From positions 1 to 29,990 of the forward strand of contig DKXQ01000128.1 in the NCBI GenBank assembly GCA_002493085.1: a stretch of DNA of 29,990 bases, in the 5' to 3' direction. Every line of letters starts with the position of its first letter. The first letter of the stretch is position 1. Position numbers and translations under genes: made by a program. Positions 7,087-16,117 of this stretch are shown in pieces. Source of the stretch: Lachnoclostridium sp. UBA7122 (GTDB taxonomy: Bacteria > Bacillota > Clostridia > Lachnospirales > Lachnospiraceae). The notes under the pieces are model-generated. The model was not told the origin of the DNA. It saw nothing but the letters and a program-made list of their open reading frames with translations, and did no database searches.

Positions 7087-8523
7087 TTTTAATTCCTCCT
7101 TTTTATTTGATAATCTTGATTTTCTATTAATACAGGCTTTTATAATTCCTGCACGTACCCCATTTAATTTGTAATCTGTATCTGCCTTTATACGTCTTAT
7201 AACTGTTTCAAGCAAAGAAACTGGATAATTTGTTCCATTTAAAACAGCTTCAAATATTTTTGTCACTAAAGCTGGATTAGCAGTTTTATCTTTACTTTTT
7301 GGCGGAACTAGTTCTTTCTGTATTGCTGATATAGAAACAGTAGAATATTTTCTTCCTGTAATCTGCATATCACTCTGATGCTTTGCGATATTCCACAAAA
7401 CATCTGCATATTTTTTCCTATAAATAAACTTTAGTGCTATACGTGAAGAATTAGGTTTAAAACCAAGCATATAAAAGTCTGTATCAGAATTTGTCTTATC
7501 TATAGGTGACAGCCTGTCCTCTGTTATTTTTCCACTTTGGGCATCTTTTACAAGTTTTTCTAACATTTGGTCAACTGACGCTGCATCCATAGTATCAGAC
7601 TGTCCAAACAGCATTGCCTGGAATGTATCTTCACATTCTTCTTTTTCATTCATTGCCCAGAACACCAGAGTAATGTCATCAAATAAAACTTTATGTGCAG
7701 GACTGCCTAAAAGATAATTTAGTGCCTCTGTATATTTTTTCATAGCTGTTTCTGAAATATTGCTATTATAAGAACTTTCATTACAATATGAATTTTCTGA
7801 GCTGTTTTTATAACTTATAAGAACTGAACCAACAGCCAGTCCTCCATATATACCCCTGATTTTATTATGTATTCTTGCTACTGGCTGCATTGTGCCACTG
7901 ACTGCACATTGTCTGATATGCTGGTCTTTCTCTGTATGTTCTGCTCTTAAACTGTTCCATTTTTGGATTACACATTCATCTTGATGTAATAATCTATCTG
8001 GATAACCTGACAGGCAAAATATAAAGTTTGATTTAGAATAATTCTTTCCAAGACCTTTTAAATAAATATTTTCTGTTTCCTCTTCTGGTTTCCAGTTTAA
8101 TATAAAATTCCGGTATGCATTAATTACAGGTGAATCCAGGCCATCTAAAAATTCAAGATTAGCCTTTACAAATGCCTGATGTGATTTTTCTGCCTTGCCA
8201 GTCCTGTCATTTGCTGATAATATGTCACCTGACTGGAGCAGGCCAAACAGATATACTGGACGGTGTTCAATAATATTAGAATCAATCCCTGGTTTTTCTG
8301 TTCTTTCAGGCATAATAACCTCTTTGGGATGCCATACCTCTTTTATTTTGCCATTTTTCATTTTTACTTCTTCTTTAAGCTGGTATCTAATAATTTCGTC
8401 AATTTTCCCTGTTTCTTCCAGGCATACAAGATAATGGACATTTACTTTAGAATAGCCATCTTTAAGAACTTTTCCTGCACATGAAAGAATATCATAATAA
8501 TTACATAATGCACTTATTAACAA
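6697..8523 (-). CDS. cas8c: Cascade large subunit Cas8c (Csd1 family)
   Basis: This 608-residue protein is the PAM-recognising large subunit of type I-C Cascade. It is recognised from the N-terminus LISALCNYYDILS, from KSNFIFCLSGYPDRLLHQDE, and from FYMLGFKPNSSRIALKFIYRK, with length and position between cas5 and cas7 as expected. The start is a TTG at 8523 that overlaps the cas5 stop by seven bases. A GGGAGG motif at good spacing inside the cas5 end supports this start. The last fifth of the gene also encodes the small subunit from an internal start (see cas11c). Confidence 0.93.
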   Translation of the reverse strand: MLISALCNYYDILSCAGKVLKDGYSKVNVHYLVCLEETGKIDEIIRYQLKEEVKMKNGKIKEVWHPKEVIMPERTEKPGIDSNIIEHRPVYLFGLLQSGDILSANDRTGKAEKSHQAFVKANLEFLDGLDSPVINAYRNFILNWKPEEETENIYLKGLGKNYSKSNFIFCLSGYPDRLLHQDECVIQKWNSLRAEHTEKDQHIRQCAVSGTMQPVARIHNKIRGIYGGLAVGSVLISYKNSSENSYCNESSYNSNISETAMKKYTEALNYLLGSPAHKVLFDDITLVFWAMNEKEECEDTFQAMLFGQSDTMDAASVDQMLEKLVKDAQSGKITEDRLSPIDKTNSDTDFYMLGFKPNSSRIALKFIYRKKYADVLWNIAKHQSDMQITGRKYSTVSISAIQKELVPPKSKDKTANPALVTKIFEAVLNGTNYPVSLLETVIRRIKADTDYKLNGVRAGIIKACINRKSRLSNKKEELKVALDKDNKNQAYLCGRLFAILEKLQMDASGGNLNRTIRDAYFASASSRPATVFPKLIKLAQNHLNKVKSPKYYNILIQEVIINIEGGFPEMLMLSEQGKFMVGYYQQYQSFFEGNNKKENEMEADKDGN

Positions 8524-9245
8524 CGCAATCCCTCCCTGTATTTAGCCACATCAATAATTCCATTTACCATATGTGGACGGTAATAAACTGTTGAAGCTGC
8601 ATCTGAAAACTTTGGATTATCCCAGTTTCCATTGACAGGCACGCCTTTATCTGCAAATTGTACCTGGTAATTCATAAAGCCCAGGTCCACGTCACCCATA
8701 TTAAGAATTGGACTGCTTATAAGGCTTTCATCAAATTCATCTACAAGTTCAATCTTTTTTACTGGAAATTCACTGCATCCAAGACATGGGGTCCTGAAAT
8801 GCTGCCCTCTTTCCAGACGTCTTTTAATAATATTATAATGTTTATTTTCTGAATCATTTTCATTATCTGCTCTTAAACCTGTCAGTTCAAAGTGAAATTC
8901 TATGCCATACTTTACATCTTTTAAAATCAGTGATGCCCTCTGGCTTCTGCTTTGTGTTGTATAAATACAGGGGTCGGCATTTTCTCCTTTCATCTGTTTC
9001 TTCATTGTAGTGTAAGACACTTTGTCCTTGACTTCATTGCGCCTCACATTCATAAAATTAATAGGATTAAACACAATGATTTTATCAATTTTATACCGTA
9101 TTGCCGGTTTCCAGTAAACACTTTTTAAAAGTCCTTCTAAAGCTCCTGGCGGTGGTACATCATAACTTACTCTCTCAACCTTAAGTTCTGGTCTTGTGAA
9201 ACACGCATAATCACCTTCCACTATAACTTTAAACCCATAACCCAT
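8517..9245 (-). CDS. cas5: crRNA-processing endonuclease Cas5 (type I-C, Cas5d)
   Basis: In type I-C, Cas5 takes the place of Cas6: it cuts pre-crRNA at the base of the repeat hairpin and then holds the 5' handle within Cascade. The 242-residue protein begins MGYGFKVIVEGDYACFTRPE and contains RVSYDVPPPGALEGLLKSVYW, a typical Cas5d stretch. A frame extension to a GTG at 9263 is open, but GGAAGGAGA lies between that GTG and the ATG at 9245, so the ATG is the start. It follows cas3 by 22 bases and overlaps cas8c. An intact Cas5 matters here because a perfect repeat sits inside the cas1 message. Confidence 0.94.
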   Translation of the reverse strand: MGYGFKVIVEGDYACFTRPELKVERVSYDVPPPGALEGLLKSVYWKPAIRYKIDKIIVFNPINFMNVRRNEVKDKVSYTTMKKQMKGENADPCIYTTQSRSQRASLILKDVKYGIEFHFELTGLRADNENDSENKHYNIIKRRLERGQHFRTPCLGCSEFPVKKIELVDEFDESLISSPILNMGDVDLGFMNYQVQFADKGVPVNGNWDNPKFSDAASTVYYRPHMVNGIIDVAKYREGLRC

Positions 9246-9267
9246 ACTGGTTTCTCCTTCCACTTTA

Positions 9268-11454
9268 CTATAAAAAATAATCTTTTGCTTGAAATGTTAT
9301 TCCAATATTTTCATCATAGTAGTCTTTATTTGTAAGACACCATATGCCTGTACCAAAATCATCTATAACTTTTTGTGTTATTAAATCATCTAATTCTTTC
9401 TGGTAAACAGTACAACTGTACTGCTGCAGTTTTCTTATATTATCTAATTCTGCATATTTTAATCCTTTGATTATTTCTCTGCTTTCTTCATTTCTTTCTA
9501 CAACAACTGGTACTGTTTTAGAGTCTATAATCTCAAAACTGTCTGCATACTCTTTAAAAGGAATTGAACGGATATCTGTACATTTGCTGCTTATGGCATT
9601 ATTTGCAATTTCGTCTTCATTTAAAAAGAACAATCTGTCATAGTATTCTTTTATGCTCTGTGGACATGATATATCTTTGTACTTTTTTAATAATCCTTTA
9701 GTTATATTAGCCCTGGCGTTTTGGGAAATATATTTTTCATCAGTACTAAAGATAAAAACTTCACCCTTTTCTCTTTTGCCTTCCCGGTTGCATCTGCCTC
9801 CTGCCTGTAATATACTGTCTAATCCAGCCAGTTCCCTGAAAACAGTATATACATCAAGGTCAACACCAGCTTCAATTAAAGATGTTGAAACAATAAATAC
9901 TTTTCTCTCTTCTGGTACACAGGACATATCCGGGTAGTCCCTTTCCAGTCCGGCAAGTTCATCCTTTATCATATCAAGTACCCTTTTTCTGTCATATGGG
10001 GTCATATAAGTTGAAAGATGGTATTTGCGTCCTTTTGCTTTTTTATAAAACTTTGCTGCTTTAGCCCGTGTATTTACTATTACAAGACTTGCAGGATATT
10101 GCAATGCCATTTCCAGAATACGGTCTTCACTTACATTATCTAAAAAACTGTATTGGCATTTATAAAAGCTGTCAAAAAGTGAAGTATCATCAACCAGATT
10201 GATAATTTTACTATCCTGTAACGCATATTTTTTTATTAATTTTGGAAAATCTGGCATTGTTGCAGTAAGAAATACAGCTTCACTATCCAGATACCTTGTT
10301 ATATATGTAATGGCCTGAAGACATGGCTGCAAATATTTCTGTGGCATCAGATGTGCTTCATCAAAAACAAGGATACTATCTGCCATATTGTGGAGTTTTC
10401 TAAGTTTACTGCGTTTATTAGAATAGATTGATTCAAAAAATTGTACTGCTGTTGTAATAATAAATTCTGCATCCCAGTTTTCTGAAGCAGATTTTATAAG
10501 CAGCCGGTAATCTTCGCTAAATTCATCACCGGCATAAGAATATGTAGACTGATGGCGTAAAATTCCAGCATCGCTTCCAAATAGCCTGCTAAATACGCTG
10601 GCTGTCTGGTCAATAATACTATTATATGGAATTATATAGATAATTCTTTTCTTTTTTCTTTTTATAGCTCTTTCTAATGCAAACTTTACACTGCACAAAG
10701 TCTTTCCGCTTCCTGTTGGCATATTCATCAGATAAATTTCTGCATCTGTACTTTCTTTGTCAAAGACCTGTTTCTGAAGAATAGAACGGTTTTTTTGTAA
10801 TTGTGTTTTACATGAAAAAGAAGAAAAATTTGTCACAACTTTTTCTAAACATTTATTAAAATTTGTCTTTAGATGTTTGTCAGGAAGATTTCTGCAAAAT
10901 TCTGCTGTATCAAGTGAATCTGCATCTGTCAGGCATGAAAAAACATATCTGGTAAGAAACGCAAATTTATCAATTAATTTATCTATATCTTTGTTGCAAT
11001 CCTTTGATAAGAATTCCAGAAAACATTTCTGGTCTGCCTGTGGAATATCAAGTTCTTCTTTATATGCAAAAAAATCTTCAAATTCACGTTTCATTCTTCC
11101 ATTCAGTGTAGGCATATCAGGAGTATCATTTGTAAAACCTCCATCTGGTATTCCTGAATGGTGTCCTGCAATACAGTATTCCATCATAAGCCCCATTGCA
11201 CCAGGATACATCTTATCTGCAATAAGTGCACCACATGTAGAATGTTCTACTGCAATGTTTTTACCATCTATTCTCTGCTGGAAAGAATCCTGGTATTTGC
11301 CTATATCATGGAGAAGGCCTGTTATATATAACAGGTCTTTCAAAGCAGGAACTGCAAACTGTCTGCAGCGGCAGGCAGTATTTTCTGAGTGTTCCTTTAC
11401 TGTCTGTATTGTATTTGTATTATCATTAATATGTGCTTTATAAATTTTTTTCAT
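9268..11454 (-). CDS. cas3: CRISPR nuclease-helicase Cas3 (HD plus DExH helicase)
   Basis: This 728-residue protein degrades target DNA after recruitment by Cascade. An N-terminal HD nuclease domain has LLHDIGK (His49-Asp50) and AGHHSGIPDGG near residue 100. The superfamily 2 helicase part has Walker A MPTGSGKT (ending at 252), DEAH at 365-368, FLTATMP, VSTSLIEAGVDLDV and QAGGRCNREG. Length is normal and all key motifs are present. It is the first gene of the cas operon, starting at an ATG preceded by AAAGG, with the promoter about 40-65 bases upstream. Interference therefore looks complete even though adaptation looks broken. Confidence 0.97.
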   Translation of the reverse strand: MKKIYKAHINDNTNTIQTVKEHSENTACRCRQFAVPALKDLLYITGLLHDIGKYQDSFQQRIDGKNIAVEHSTCGALIADKMYPGAMGLMMEYCIAGHHSGIPDGGFTNDTPDMPTLNGRMKREFEDFFAYKEELDIPQADQKCFLEFLSKDCNKDIDKLIDKFAFLTRYVFSCLTDADSLDTAEFCRNLPDKHLKTNFNKCLEKVVTNFSSFSCKTQLQKNRSILQKQVFDKESTDAEIYLMNMPTGSGKTLCSVKFALERAIKRKKKRIIYIIPYNSIIDQTASVFSRLFGSDAGILRHQSTYSYAGDEFSEDYRLLIKSASENWDAEFIITTAVQFFESIYSNKRSKLRKLHNMADSILVFDEAHLMPQKYLQPCLQAITYITRYLDSEAVFLTATMPDFPKLIKKYALQDSKIINLVDDTSLFDSFYKCQYSFLDNVSEDRILEMALQYPASLVIVNTRAKAAKFYKKAKGRKYHLSTYMTPYDRKRVLDMIKDELAGLERDYPDMSCVPEERKVFIVSTSLIEAGVDLDVYTVFRELAGLDSILQAGGRCNREGKREKGEVFIFSTDEKYISQNARANITKGLLKKYKDISCPQSIKEYYDRLFFLNEDEIANNAISSKCTDIRSIPFKEYADSFEIIDSKTVPVVVERNEESREIIKGLKYAELDNIRKLQQYSCTVYQKELDDLITQKVIDDFGTGIWCLTNKDYYDENIGITFQAKDYFL

Positions 11455-11491
11455 ATATTCAATCCTTTACTTTGTAATATTATAATACATT

Positions 11492-11520
11492 ATTATACTA
11501 TATAATACAAAATATGACAA
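11492..11520 (-). promoter_or_regulatory. Promoter of the cas operon
   Basis: On the minus strand TTGTCA (11515-11520) and a perfect TATAAT (11492-11497) are spaced by exactly 17 bases, a near-consensus sigma-A promoter. Predicted transcription start is near 11485, about 30 bases before the cas3 ATG. No operator-like repeats are evident around it, so the operon may be expressed steadily. Confidence 0.8.
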
Positions 11521-11542
11521 TTATTTTTTTTAGATGTTATTC

Positions 11543-12313
11543 TTATTTTCTTTCTGCCTGGCCAAAGCACAAGCATGATATAATAATACACACAAATGTA
11601 ATGCCAGCGGCAACTGGTATCCAGGGAATTAATTTAGGCTGGGATGCTTCCATATTGTCAGCCAGTTTTCCATATTCATATGTGATTATAAACAGCGGAT
11701 ATGACATAGGGTAGGCGAACCAGATTTTGGTATTTATCATTAAAACGGAAGGCACGATTGAAGCAAATCCTGTCCCTATGGAAAATACAGGGGTCTGGAT
11801 AAATACGGATAGCAGCCAGAACACTGCTATCATTGGTATGGCAGCTAGAAAAAATAACCCTGCTTCTTTAAATACAAATAATGGTGGCAGAATAAAGTTA
11901 TAATCCTGTATACGTGATGTTATTGCTGCACTGGCATAGTACATTATGGTAAGTATTAAAACCTGGAAAGCTGCAAGTGATAGTAAAACTGTGAATTTAG
12001 CAAGACATAGTTTTACTGTGCTGACAGGCAGGGACAGCATTTTAATAATCCCTCTGTTTCCACGCTCTGTCTGGTTAAGCAGGACTATGCCAACAATCAT
12101 GCTTGCAGGAAACATAAACCACGCCATGCCTAAAAACCCCTGTATCATATAATTATTTTCTGGTGAAATCCCTACATCATCCATTTTAAAATTTAAGCGT
12201 GCATTTACTATTGAAGGAATCCAGAGGATAACCGCTGCAATAAACATTATAAGAATAATTTTAGAGCGGCGTATTTTCTTAAATTCAACGCATACCAGTG
12301 ATAAAAAATTCAT
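11543..12313 (-). CDS. ABC transporter permease, lantibiotic-immunity-like
   Basis: This 256-residue membrane protein begins MNFLSLVCVEFKKIRRSKII and has about six hydrophobic segments with a large polar loop near residues 40-55. It resembles the MutE/EpiE/SpaE class of ABC-2 type permeases that expel lantibiotics or related peptides from the membrane. It is the last of three overlapping genes (ATPase, permease, permease) and overlaps the previous one by four bases. The partner two-component system is encoded divergently. The substrate is unknown: a bacitracin-type or other cell-envelope peptide is equally possible. Confidence 0.75.
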   Translation of the reverse strand: MNFLSLVCVEFKKIRRSKIILIMFIAAVILWIPSIVNARLNFKMDDVGISPENNYMIQGFLGMAWFMFPASMIVGIVLLNQTERGNRGIIKMLSLPVSTVKLCLAKFTVLLSLAAFQVLILTIMYYASAAITSRIQDYNFILPPLFVFKEAGLFFLAAIPMIAVFWLLSVFIQTPVFSIGTGFASIVPSVLMINTKIWFAYPMSYPLFIITYEYGKLADNMEASQPKLIPWIPVAAGITFVCIIISCLCFGQAERK

Positions 12314-13056
12314 TCAAAAGACCTCCTTGCTTTTAAAAATAACATCTCTGCTAACAGTATAATTATAATTTCAGCTATACATGCAGTTATAAAATTATAT
12401 ACAGTATCTGGTGCAGTGCCTGCCAGTATCTGGAATGGCATTGCAAATGGAAACAGTGATAGTACAAAATTATCTGCTGGCAGCATTGTAGCAGTAAATA
12501 TGCAGAGCACACCTATGCCAAGTGAGACCCACATATTTTTACATATTGATGCAATAAAGAGTGACAACAGGGCTGCTGGCAGTACAAGTAAGAGGGAGTA
12601 TCCAAGGCTTTCCAGGATTTCTATGCATATGTGCATGTATCCTGCTGCCCCATGTATGACAGTGCCGCCAAACCAGTGTTCACAGCAAAAGCCTATTGCT
12701 GCTGCTTCTATTGCTACCAGGATAGTACACATCATTAATACCAGCAGAAATTTATTTATAAACAGGCCACTTTCATTAAATGGCAATGTGCGCATACGCT
12801 GCATTGCATTGTCTGTGTATTCTGTATGGTACAGTATACATGCACCTTCTAAAACCAGCAGTATATTTAAGAGTGCCATCGTCTGCCAGTTTGCCATAAA
12901 CAGCACTTCTACAGGGTTTACATCTGGCTTTATATAATTTGCTGAGCGGAATAACATATTAAGGACTGGCACAGCTCCTGCAAGAAAGCCTCCTGCAATA
13001 AATGCAGGCAAAAAGCCAGTGCGTTTTATCTTTCTACATTCAGACCTGAAATTCAT
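12310..13056 (-). CDS. ABC transporter permease, lantibiotic-immunity-like
   Basis: This 248-residue membrane protein begins MNFRSECRKIKRTGFLPAF and has six predicted membrane spans, with a C-terminal span IITACIAEIIIILLAEMLFL. It is of the MutG/EpiG-like ABC-2 type. It overlaps the ATPase gene upstream and the second permease downstream by four bases each, so the three are translated together and probably form one heteromeric exporter. No lantibiotic precursor or modification gene is nearby, so this looks like stand-alone protection against peptides of competitors and not self-immunity of a producer. Confidence 0.75.
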   Translation of the reverse strand: MNFRSECRKIKRTGFLPAFIAGGFLAGAVPVLNMLFRSANYIKPDVNPVEVLFMANWQTMALLNILLVLEGACILYHTEYTDNAMQRMRTLPFNESGLFINKFLLVLMMCTILVAIEAAAIGFCCEHWFGGTVIHGAAGYMHICIEILESLGYSLLLVLPAALLSLFIASICKNMWVSLGIGVLCIFTATMLPADNFVLSLFPFAMPFQILAGTAPDTVYNFITACIAEIIIILLAEMLFLKARRSFE

Positions 13057-13808
13057 TTTATACCACTCCTTTGCATATTGTCATCATTAATTATAGCTAA
13101 AAATGTATCTTCCAGATTGTCATATGGATATCCACGCAGTGCAGCCATCTGTCTTAATTCATTAAGTGTTCCTTCAAACAGCAGGTGTCCGTGGTTTAAA
13201 ATGCCAATATTATCCGCCATAAGTTCAATTTCAGAAAGCAGATGTGATGATACAAGTACAGTACAGTCAAATTTCTGCGGCAGGGAGCGCACAAGTGTCC
13301 TTATTTCATGTATTCCTACGGGGTCAAGGCCATTAGTAGGCTCATCCAGTATAAGTACCGGGGGTCTGCCTAATAAAGCACTTGCAAGCCCTAGTCTCTG
13401 TTTCATGCCAAGGGAATATTTTCTGGCAGGCCTGTCTTTATACTGTGTTATGCCTGTAAGCTCCATTGCCTCGTCAACAGCAGAGGCAGGAAGCCCAAGT
13501 ATGCTTTGTACTATTTCAAGATTTTCCTTTCCTGTCAGGTTTCCATAAAAAGATGGTGCTTCAATAAATGAGCCAATTTCTTTTAATATTTCAATCCGGC
13601 TTTCAGGATACCTTTTTCCATCAATTACAAATGAACCTTTTGTAGGCCTTGTAAGACCGAGGAGCATCTTCATAACTGTTGACTTTCCTGCACCATTAGG
13701 GCCAAGAAAGCCATAAACTTTTCCCTTTGGGATGTGAAGGCACAGTTCAGTAACAGCAAAAAAACCTGCATATGACTTTGTAAGATTTGAAGTTTCAATA
13801 ATATTCAT
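13053..13808 (-). CDS. ABC transporter ATPase, BcrA/lantibiotic-immunity type
   Basis: This 251-residue ATPase has Walker A GPNGAGKST (36-44), signature SLGMKQRLGLA, Walker B PVLILDEPTNGLDP and the switch His in VSSHLLSEIE. The sequence is of the BcrA/EpiF/MutF type that powers export of membrane-active peptides. It is first in the three-gene set. The start ATG at 13808 is preceded by AAAGGAGA. The promoter upstream carries repeated CCTTACA boxes, probably bound by the response regulator encoded on the other side of the intergenic region. Confidence 0.9.
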   Translation of the reverse strand: MNIIETSNLTKSYAGFFAVTELCLHIPKGKVYGFLGPNGAGKSTVMKMLLGLTRPTKGSFVIDGKRYPESRIEILKEIGSFIEAPSFYGNLTGKENLEIVQSILGLPASAVDEAMELTGITQYKDRPARKYSLGMKQRLGLASALLGRPPVLILDEPTNGLDPVGIHEIRTLVRSLPQKFDCTVLVSSHLLSEIELMADNIGILNHGHLLFEGTLNELRQMAALRGYPYDNLEDTFLAIINDDNMQRSGIK

Positions 13809-13831
13809 AGTATTTCTCCTTTCCTTAATAT

Positions 13832-13892
13832 AGTTTAATTCTATACTATATACCTTACAAGAACATTTTCTCTTCCTTACACTTACCTTACA
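13832..13892 (-). promoter_or_regulatory. Exporter promoter with three direct-repeat boxes
   Basis: On the plus strand CCTTACA occurs at 13853, 13875 and 13886, that is 22 and 11 bases apart, so all three lie on one face of the helix. OmpR-family regulators typically bind direct repeats with such spacing. On the minus strand TTGTAA (13855-13860) and TAAACT (13832-13837) with 17 bases between them form a likely promoter, and the first box overlaps its -35 region. The two upstream boxes are placed as an activator would be. Binding by the neighbouring response regulator is inferred. Confidence 0.6.
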
Positions 13893-13928
13893 TTTTTAGA
13901 TTTGCGCCAAAAAACTGCACTTATGTGA

Positions 13929-13959
13929 TATAATCATAAAAGCCAGACAATTATCTGGC
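13929..13959 (+). promoter_or_regulatory. Extended -10 promoter and hairpin ahead of the response regulator
   Basis: TGATATAAT (-10 at 13929-13934, with the TG extension) has no good -35 box at normal spacing, as is common for extended -10 promoters. A perfect inverted repeat GCCAGA (13942-13947) / TCTGGC (13954-13959) follows at about the transcription start, so it may be an operator or a leader hairpin. AGGGGG-type ribosome binding sequence follows before the ATG at 13982. Confidence 0.5.
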
Positions 13960-13981
13960 AATTATAAAAAGGGGGCATACT

Positions 13982-14680
13982 ATGAAATCCAGTTATTTAA
14001 AAAGTAAATGCATACTTCTTGTTGATGATGAACAGAAACTTTTAGACATGGTTGTTTCTATATTAAAAAATGATGGATATACCAATATCCAGACTGCTGG
14101 CAGTGTAAAGGAAGCTATTATGGCAGCAGATATCCAGACACCAGAATTAGCTATACTGGATGTAATGCTTCCTGATGGAGATGGCTTTTCACTAATGCAA
14201 CAGCTCAGAAAAAAAAGTGATTTTCCTGTACTGTTTCTGACTGCCTGTGGTGAGGATAACGATAAATTCAGAGGTTTTGATACTGGGGCAGATGATTATA
14301 TTGTAAAACCTTTTCTTCCAAAAGAACTGCTTTTCCGTATTATGGCAATACTGCGCAGATGTTATAAAGAAGAATATACACTGATAAAACTTGCAAACAG
14401 TGAAGTTGATTTGCCATGTGCTGAGGTAGTTAAAGATGGCAGCCATATACCTCTGACTGCTAAAGAGTTTGAACTTTTATCAGCTCTATACCGCAATGCA
14501 GGCAGGATTGTCACTATTGATGCTTTGTGTGAAGCTGTCTGGGGCGACAATCCATATGGATACGAAAATTCACTAATGACACATATACGGCGCATACGGG
14601 AAAAAATTGAGGCTGACCCCTCCCATCCTGTATCTCTTGTAACTGTTAAAGGTCTTGGATACAAGCTTATCGTGCCTTAA
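13982..14680 (+). CDS. OmpR/PhoB-family response regulator
   Basis: This 232-residue regulator has a receiver domain (Asp15-Asp16 in LLVDDE, phosphoacceptor Asp60 in LAILDVMLPDGDG, Thr87 and Lys109 in YIVKPF) and a C-terminal winged helix (LTAKEFELLSALYRNAGRIVT, then SLMTHIRRIREKIE and VKGLGYKL). It is followed by the kinase gene and lies divergent to the exporter genes. This layout is the usual one for peptide-sensing systems in Firmicutes that switch on an ABC exporter, so its likely target is the CCTTACA promoter at 13832-13892. Confidence 0.92.
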   Translation: MKSSYLKSKCILLVDDEQKLLDMVVSILKNDGYTNIQTAGSVKEAIMAADIQTPELAILDVMLPDGDGFSLMQQLRKKSDFPVLFLTACGEDNDKFRGFDTGADDYIVKPFLPKELLFRIMAILRRCYKEEYTLIKLANSEVDLPCAEVVKDGSHIPLTAKEFELLSALYRNAGRIVTIDALCEAVWGDNPYGYENSLMTHIRRIREKIEADPSHPVSLVTVKGLGYKLIVP

Positions 14681-14702
14681 AATCTGGAGGTAATAAAATA
14701 AT

Positions 14703-16106
14703 ATGAAAAGTGCACCTAAACTTATACGGCATTTTGCTTCAACTGGAATGATAAGTTCAATATTGCTTATTATATTTAATATTATACTGGTATTTACAAT
14801 ACTGGATTCCTATAATAATACTTCTTATCCTTACGAGACAGCAGAGAAAGCTGCAAAAAGCCTGAAACGCTTAGAGAGTGGATATGTACTTTCAGATAAT
14901 ATGGCAAGAAAACTGGAATCAGAAAATATATGGGCAGTGTTTATTGACAACCATACATTAGAAGTTGTATGGAATACAGACAATCTTCCTGATACTGTAC
15001 CTGAAAAATATACTGCATCTGGCATTGCAGAACTGACCATTGGCTATATTGACGGATATCCCGCATTTACTGGCAGGGCAAAAGACGGGCTTATGGTACT
15101 TGGATATCCAAAGGACAGCTTATGGAAACATATGTCGCCAAGCTGGGATTTAAACTTTATTTCTGACCTGCCTATGATACTTTTAATACTGCTTGTTACT
15201 AATATATTAGTTATATTTATAATATATATGGTAACTAGCAGCAGACTGGTAAATGCAATAAATCCAATTATAAACGGCATACAGGCACTTTCATCAGGCG
15301 GGCCTGTACGTGTCAATGAAACTGGCCTGTTATCAGAGGTTGCAGCGAATATTAACAGGACTTCTGAATTTTTGCAGTCACAAAACTATTATCTTCACAG
15401 AAAGGAAACTGCAAGAGCAAACTGGATTGCCGGAATCTCGCACGATATCAGGACCCCGCTTTCAATGGTAATGGGGTATGCATGCCAGTTAATGGAAGAT
15501 ATAAACTTAACAGAAGAAGAACAACAGAAAGCCACAGTTATTGTAAAACAGAGCAGGCGCATAAAAAACCTGATTAATGACTTAAATCTTGCTTCAAAAC
15601 TTGAATACAATATGCAGCCATTAAAGCTTGCAGATGAAAATATTGTTGCAGTAGTACGCCAGACTGTTGCAGATTTTATAAATATGGATATTTCTGGTAA
15701 ATACGAATTTGAGCTGGAAGCTGGCATACCACGTGCACTTTGTAATGTAAATATTGATAAAGAACTTATAAAAAGGGCAATAAATAATCTTATATGGAAC
15801 AGTATAAACCACAATGAACAGGGCTGTAAAATATTGGCCAGCATTACGGCAGACAATAAAAAGAAAGACCATGTTACTGTAGAAATTTCTGATGATGGAA
15901 CTGGAGCAACAGATAGACAGATTTATAAAATTAACAACGCACCTCATTATATGTTCCGTGATGAAAGCACTACAGAACAGCGGCATGGTCTTGGGCTTCT
16001 TATTGTCAGGCAGATTATATCTGTACATGGCGGGACTGTCATCGCAGGGCACAGTCCATGTGGCGGTTTCCAGGTAAAATTTACACTGCCATTGCCAAAA
16101 AAATAA
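14703..16106 (+). CDS. Membrane sensor histidine kinase
   Basis: This 467-residue kinase has two membrane spans (about residues 17-35 and 157-178) around an extracytoplasmic sensor of some 120 residues. The phosphoacceptor is His247 in GISHDIRTPLSMVMGY. The ATP-binding part shows NNLIWNSINHNEQG, DDGTGA and HGLGLLIVRQI. A large external loop differs from the short-loop BceS-type kinases, so it may sense its ligand directly. GGAGG lies about twelve bases before the ATG, a longer gap than usual. Its stop is only eleven bases from the end of the convergent thiN gene, with no terminator hairpin visible between them. Confidence 0.92.
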   Translation: MKSAPKLIRHFASTGMISSILLIIFNIILVFTILDSYNNTSYPYETAEKAAKSLKRLESGYVLSDNMARKLESENIWAVFIDNHTLEVVWNTDNLPDTVPEKYTASGIAELTIGYIDGYPAFTGRAKDGLMVLGYPKDSLWKHMSPSWDLNFISDLPMILLILLVTNILVIFIIYMVTSSRLVNAINPIINGIQALSSGGPVRVNETGLLSEVAANINRTSEFLQSQNYYLHRKETARANWIAGISHDIRTPLSMVMGYACQLMEDINLTEEEQQKATVIVKQSRRIKNLINDLNLASKLEYNMQPLKLADENIVAVVRQTVADFINMDISGKYEFELEAGIPRALCNVNIDKELIKRAINNLIWNSINHNEQGCKILASITADNKKKDHVTVEISDDGTGATDRQIYKINNAPHYMFRDESTTEQRHGLGLLIVRQIISVHGGTVIAGHSPCGGFQVKFTLPLPKK

Positions 16107-16117
16107 TGTATTGCCAT

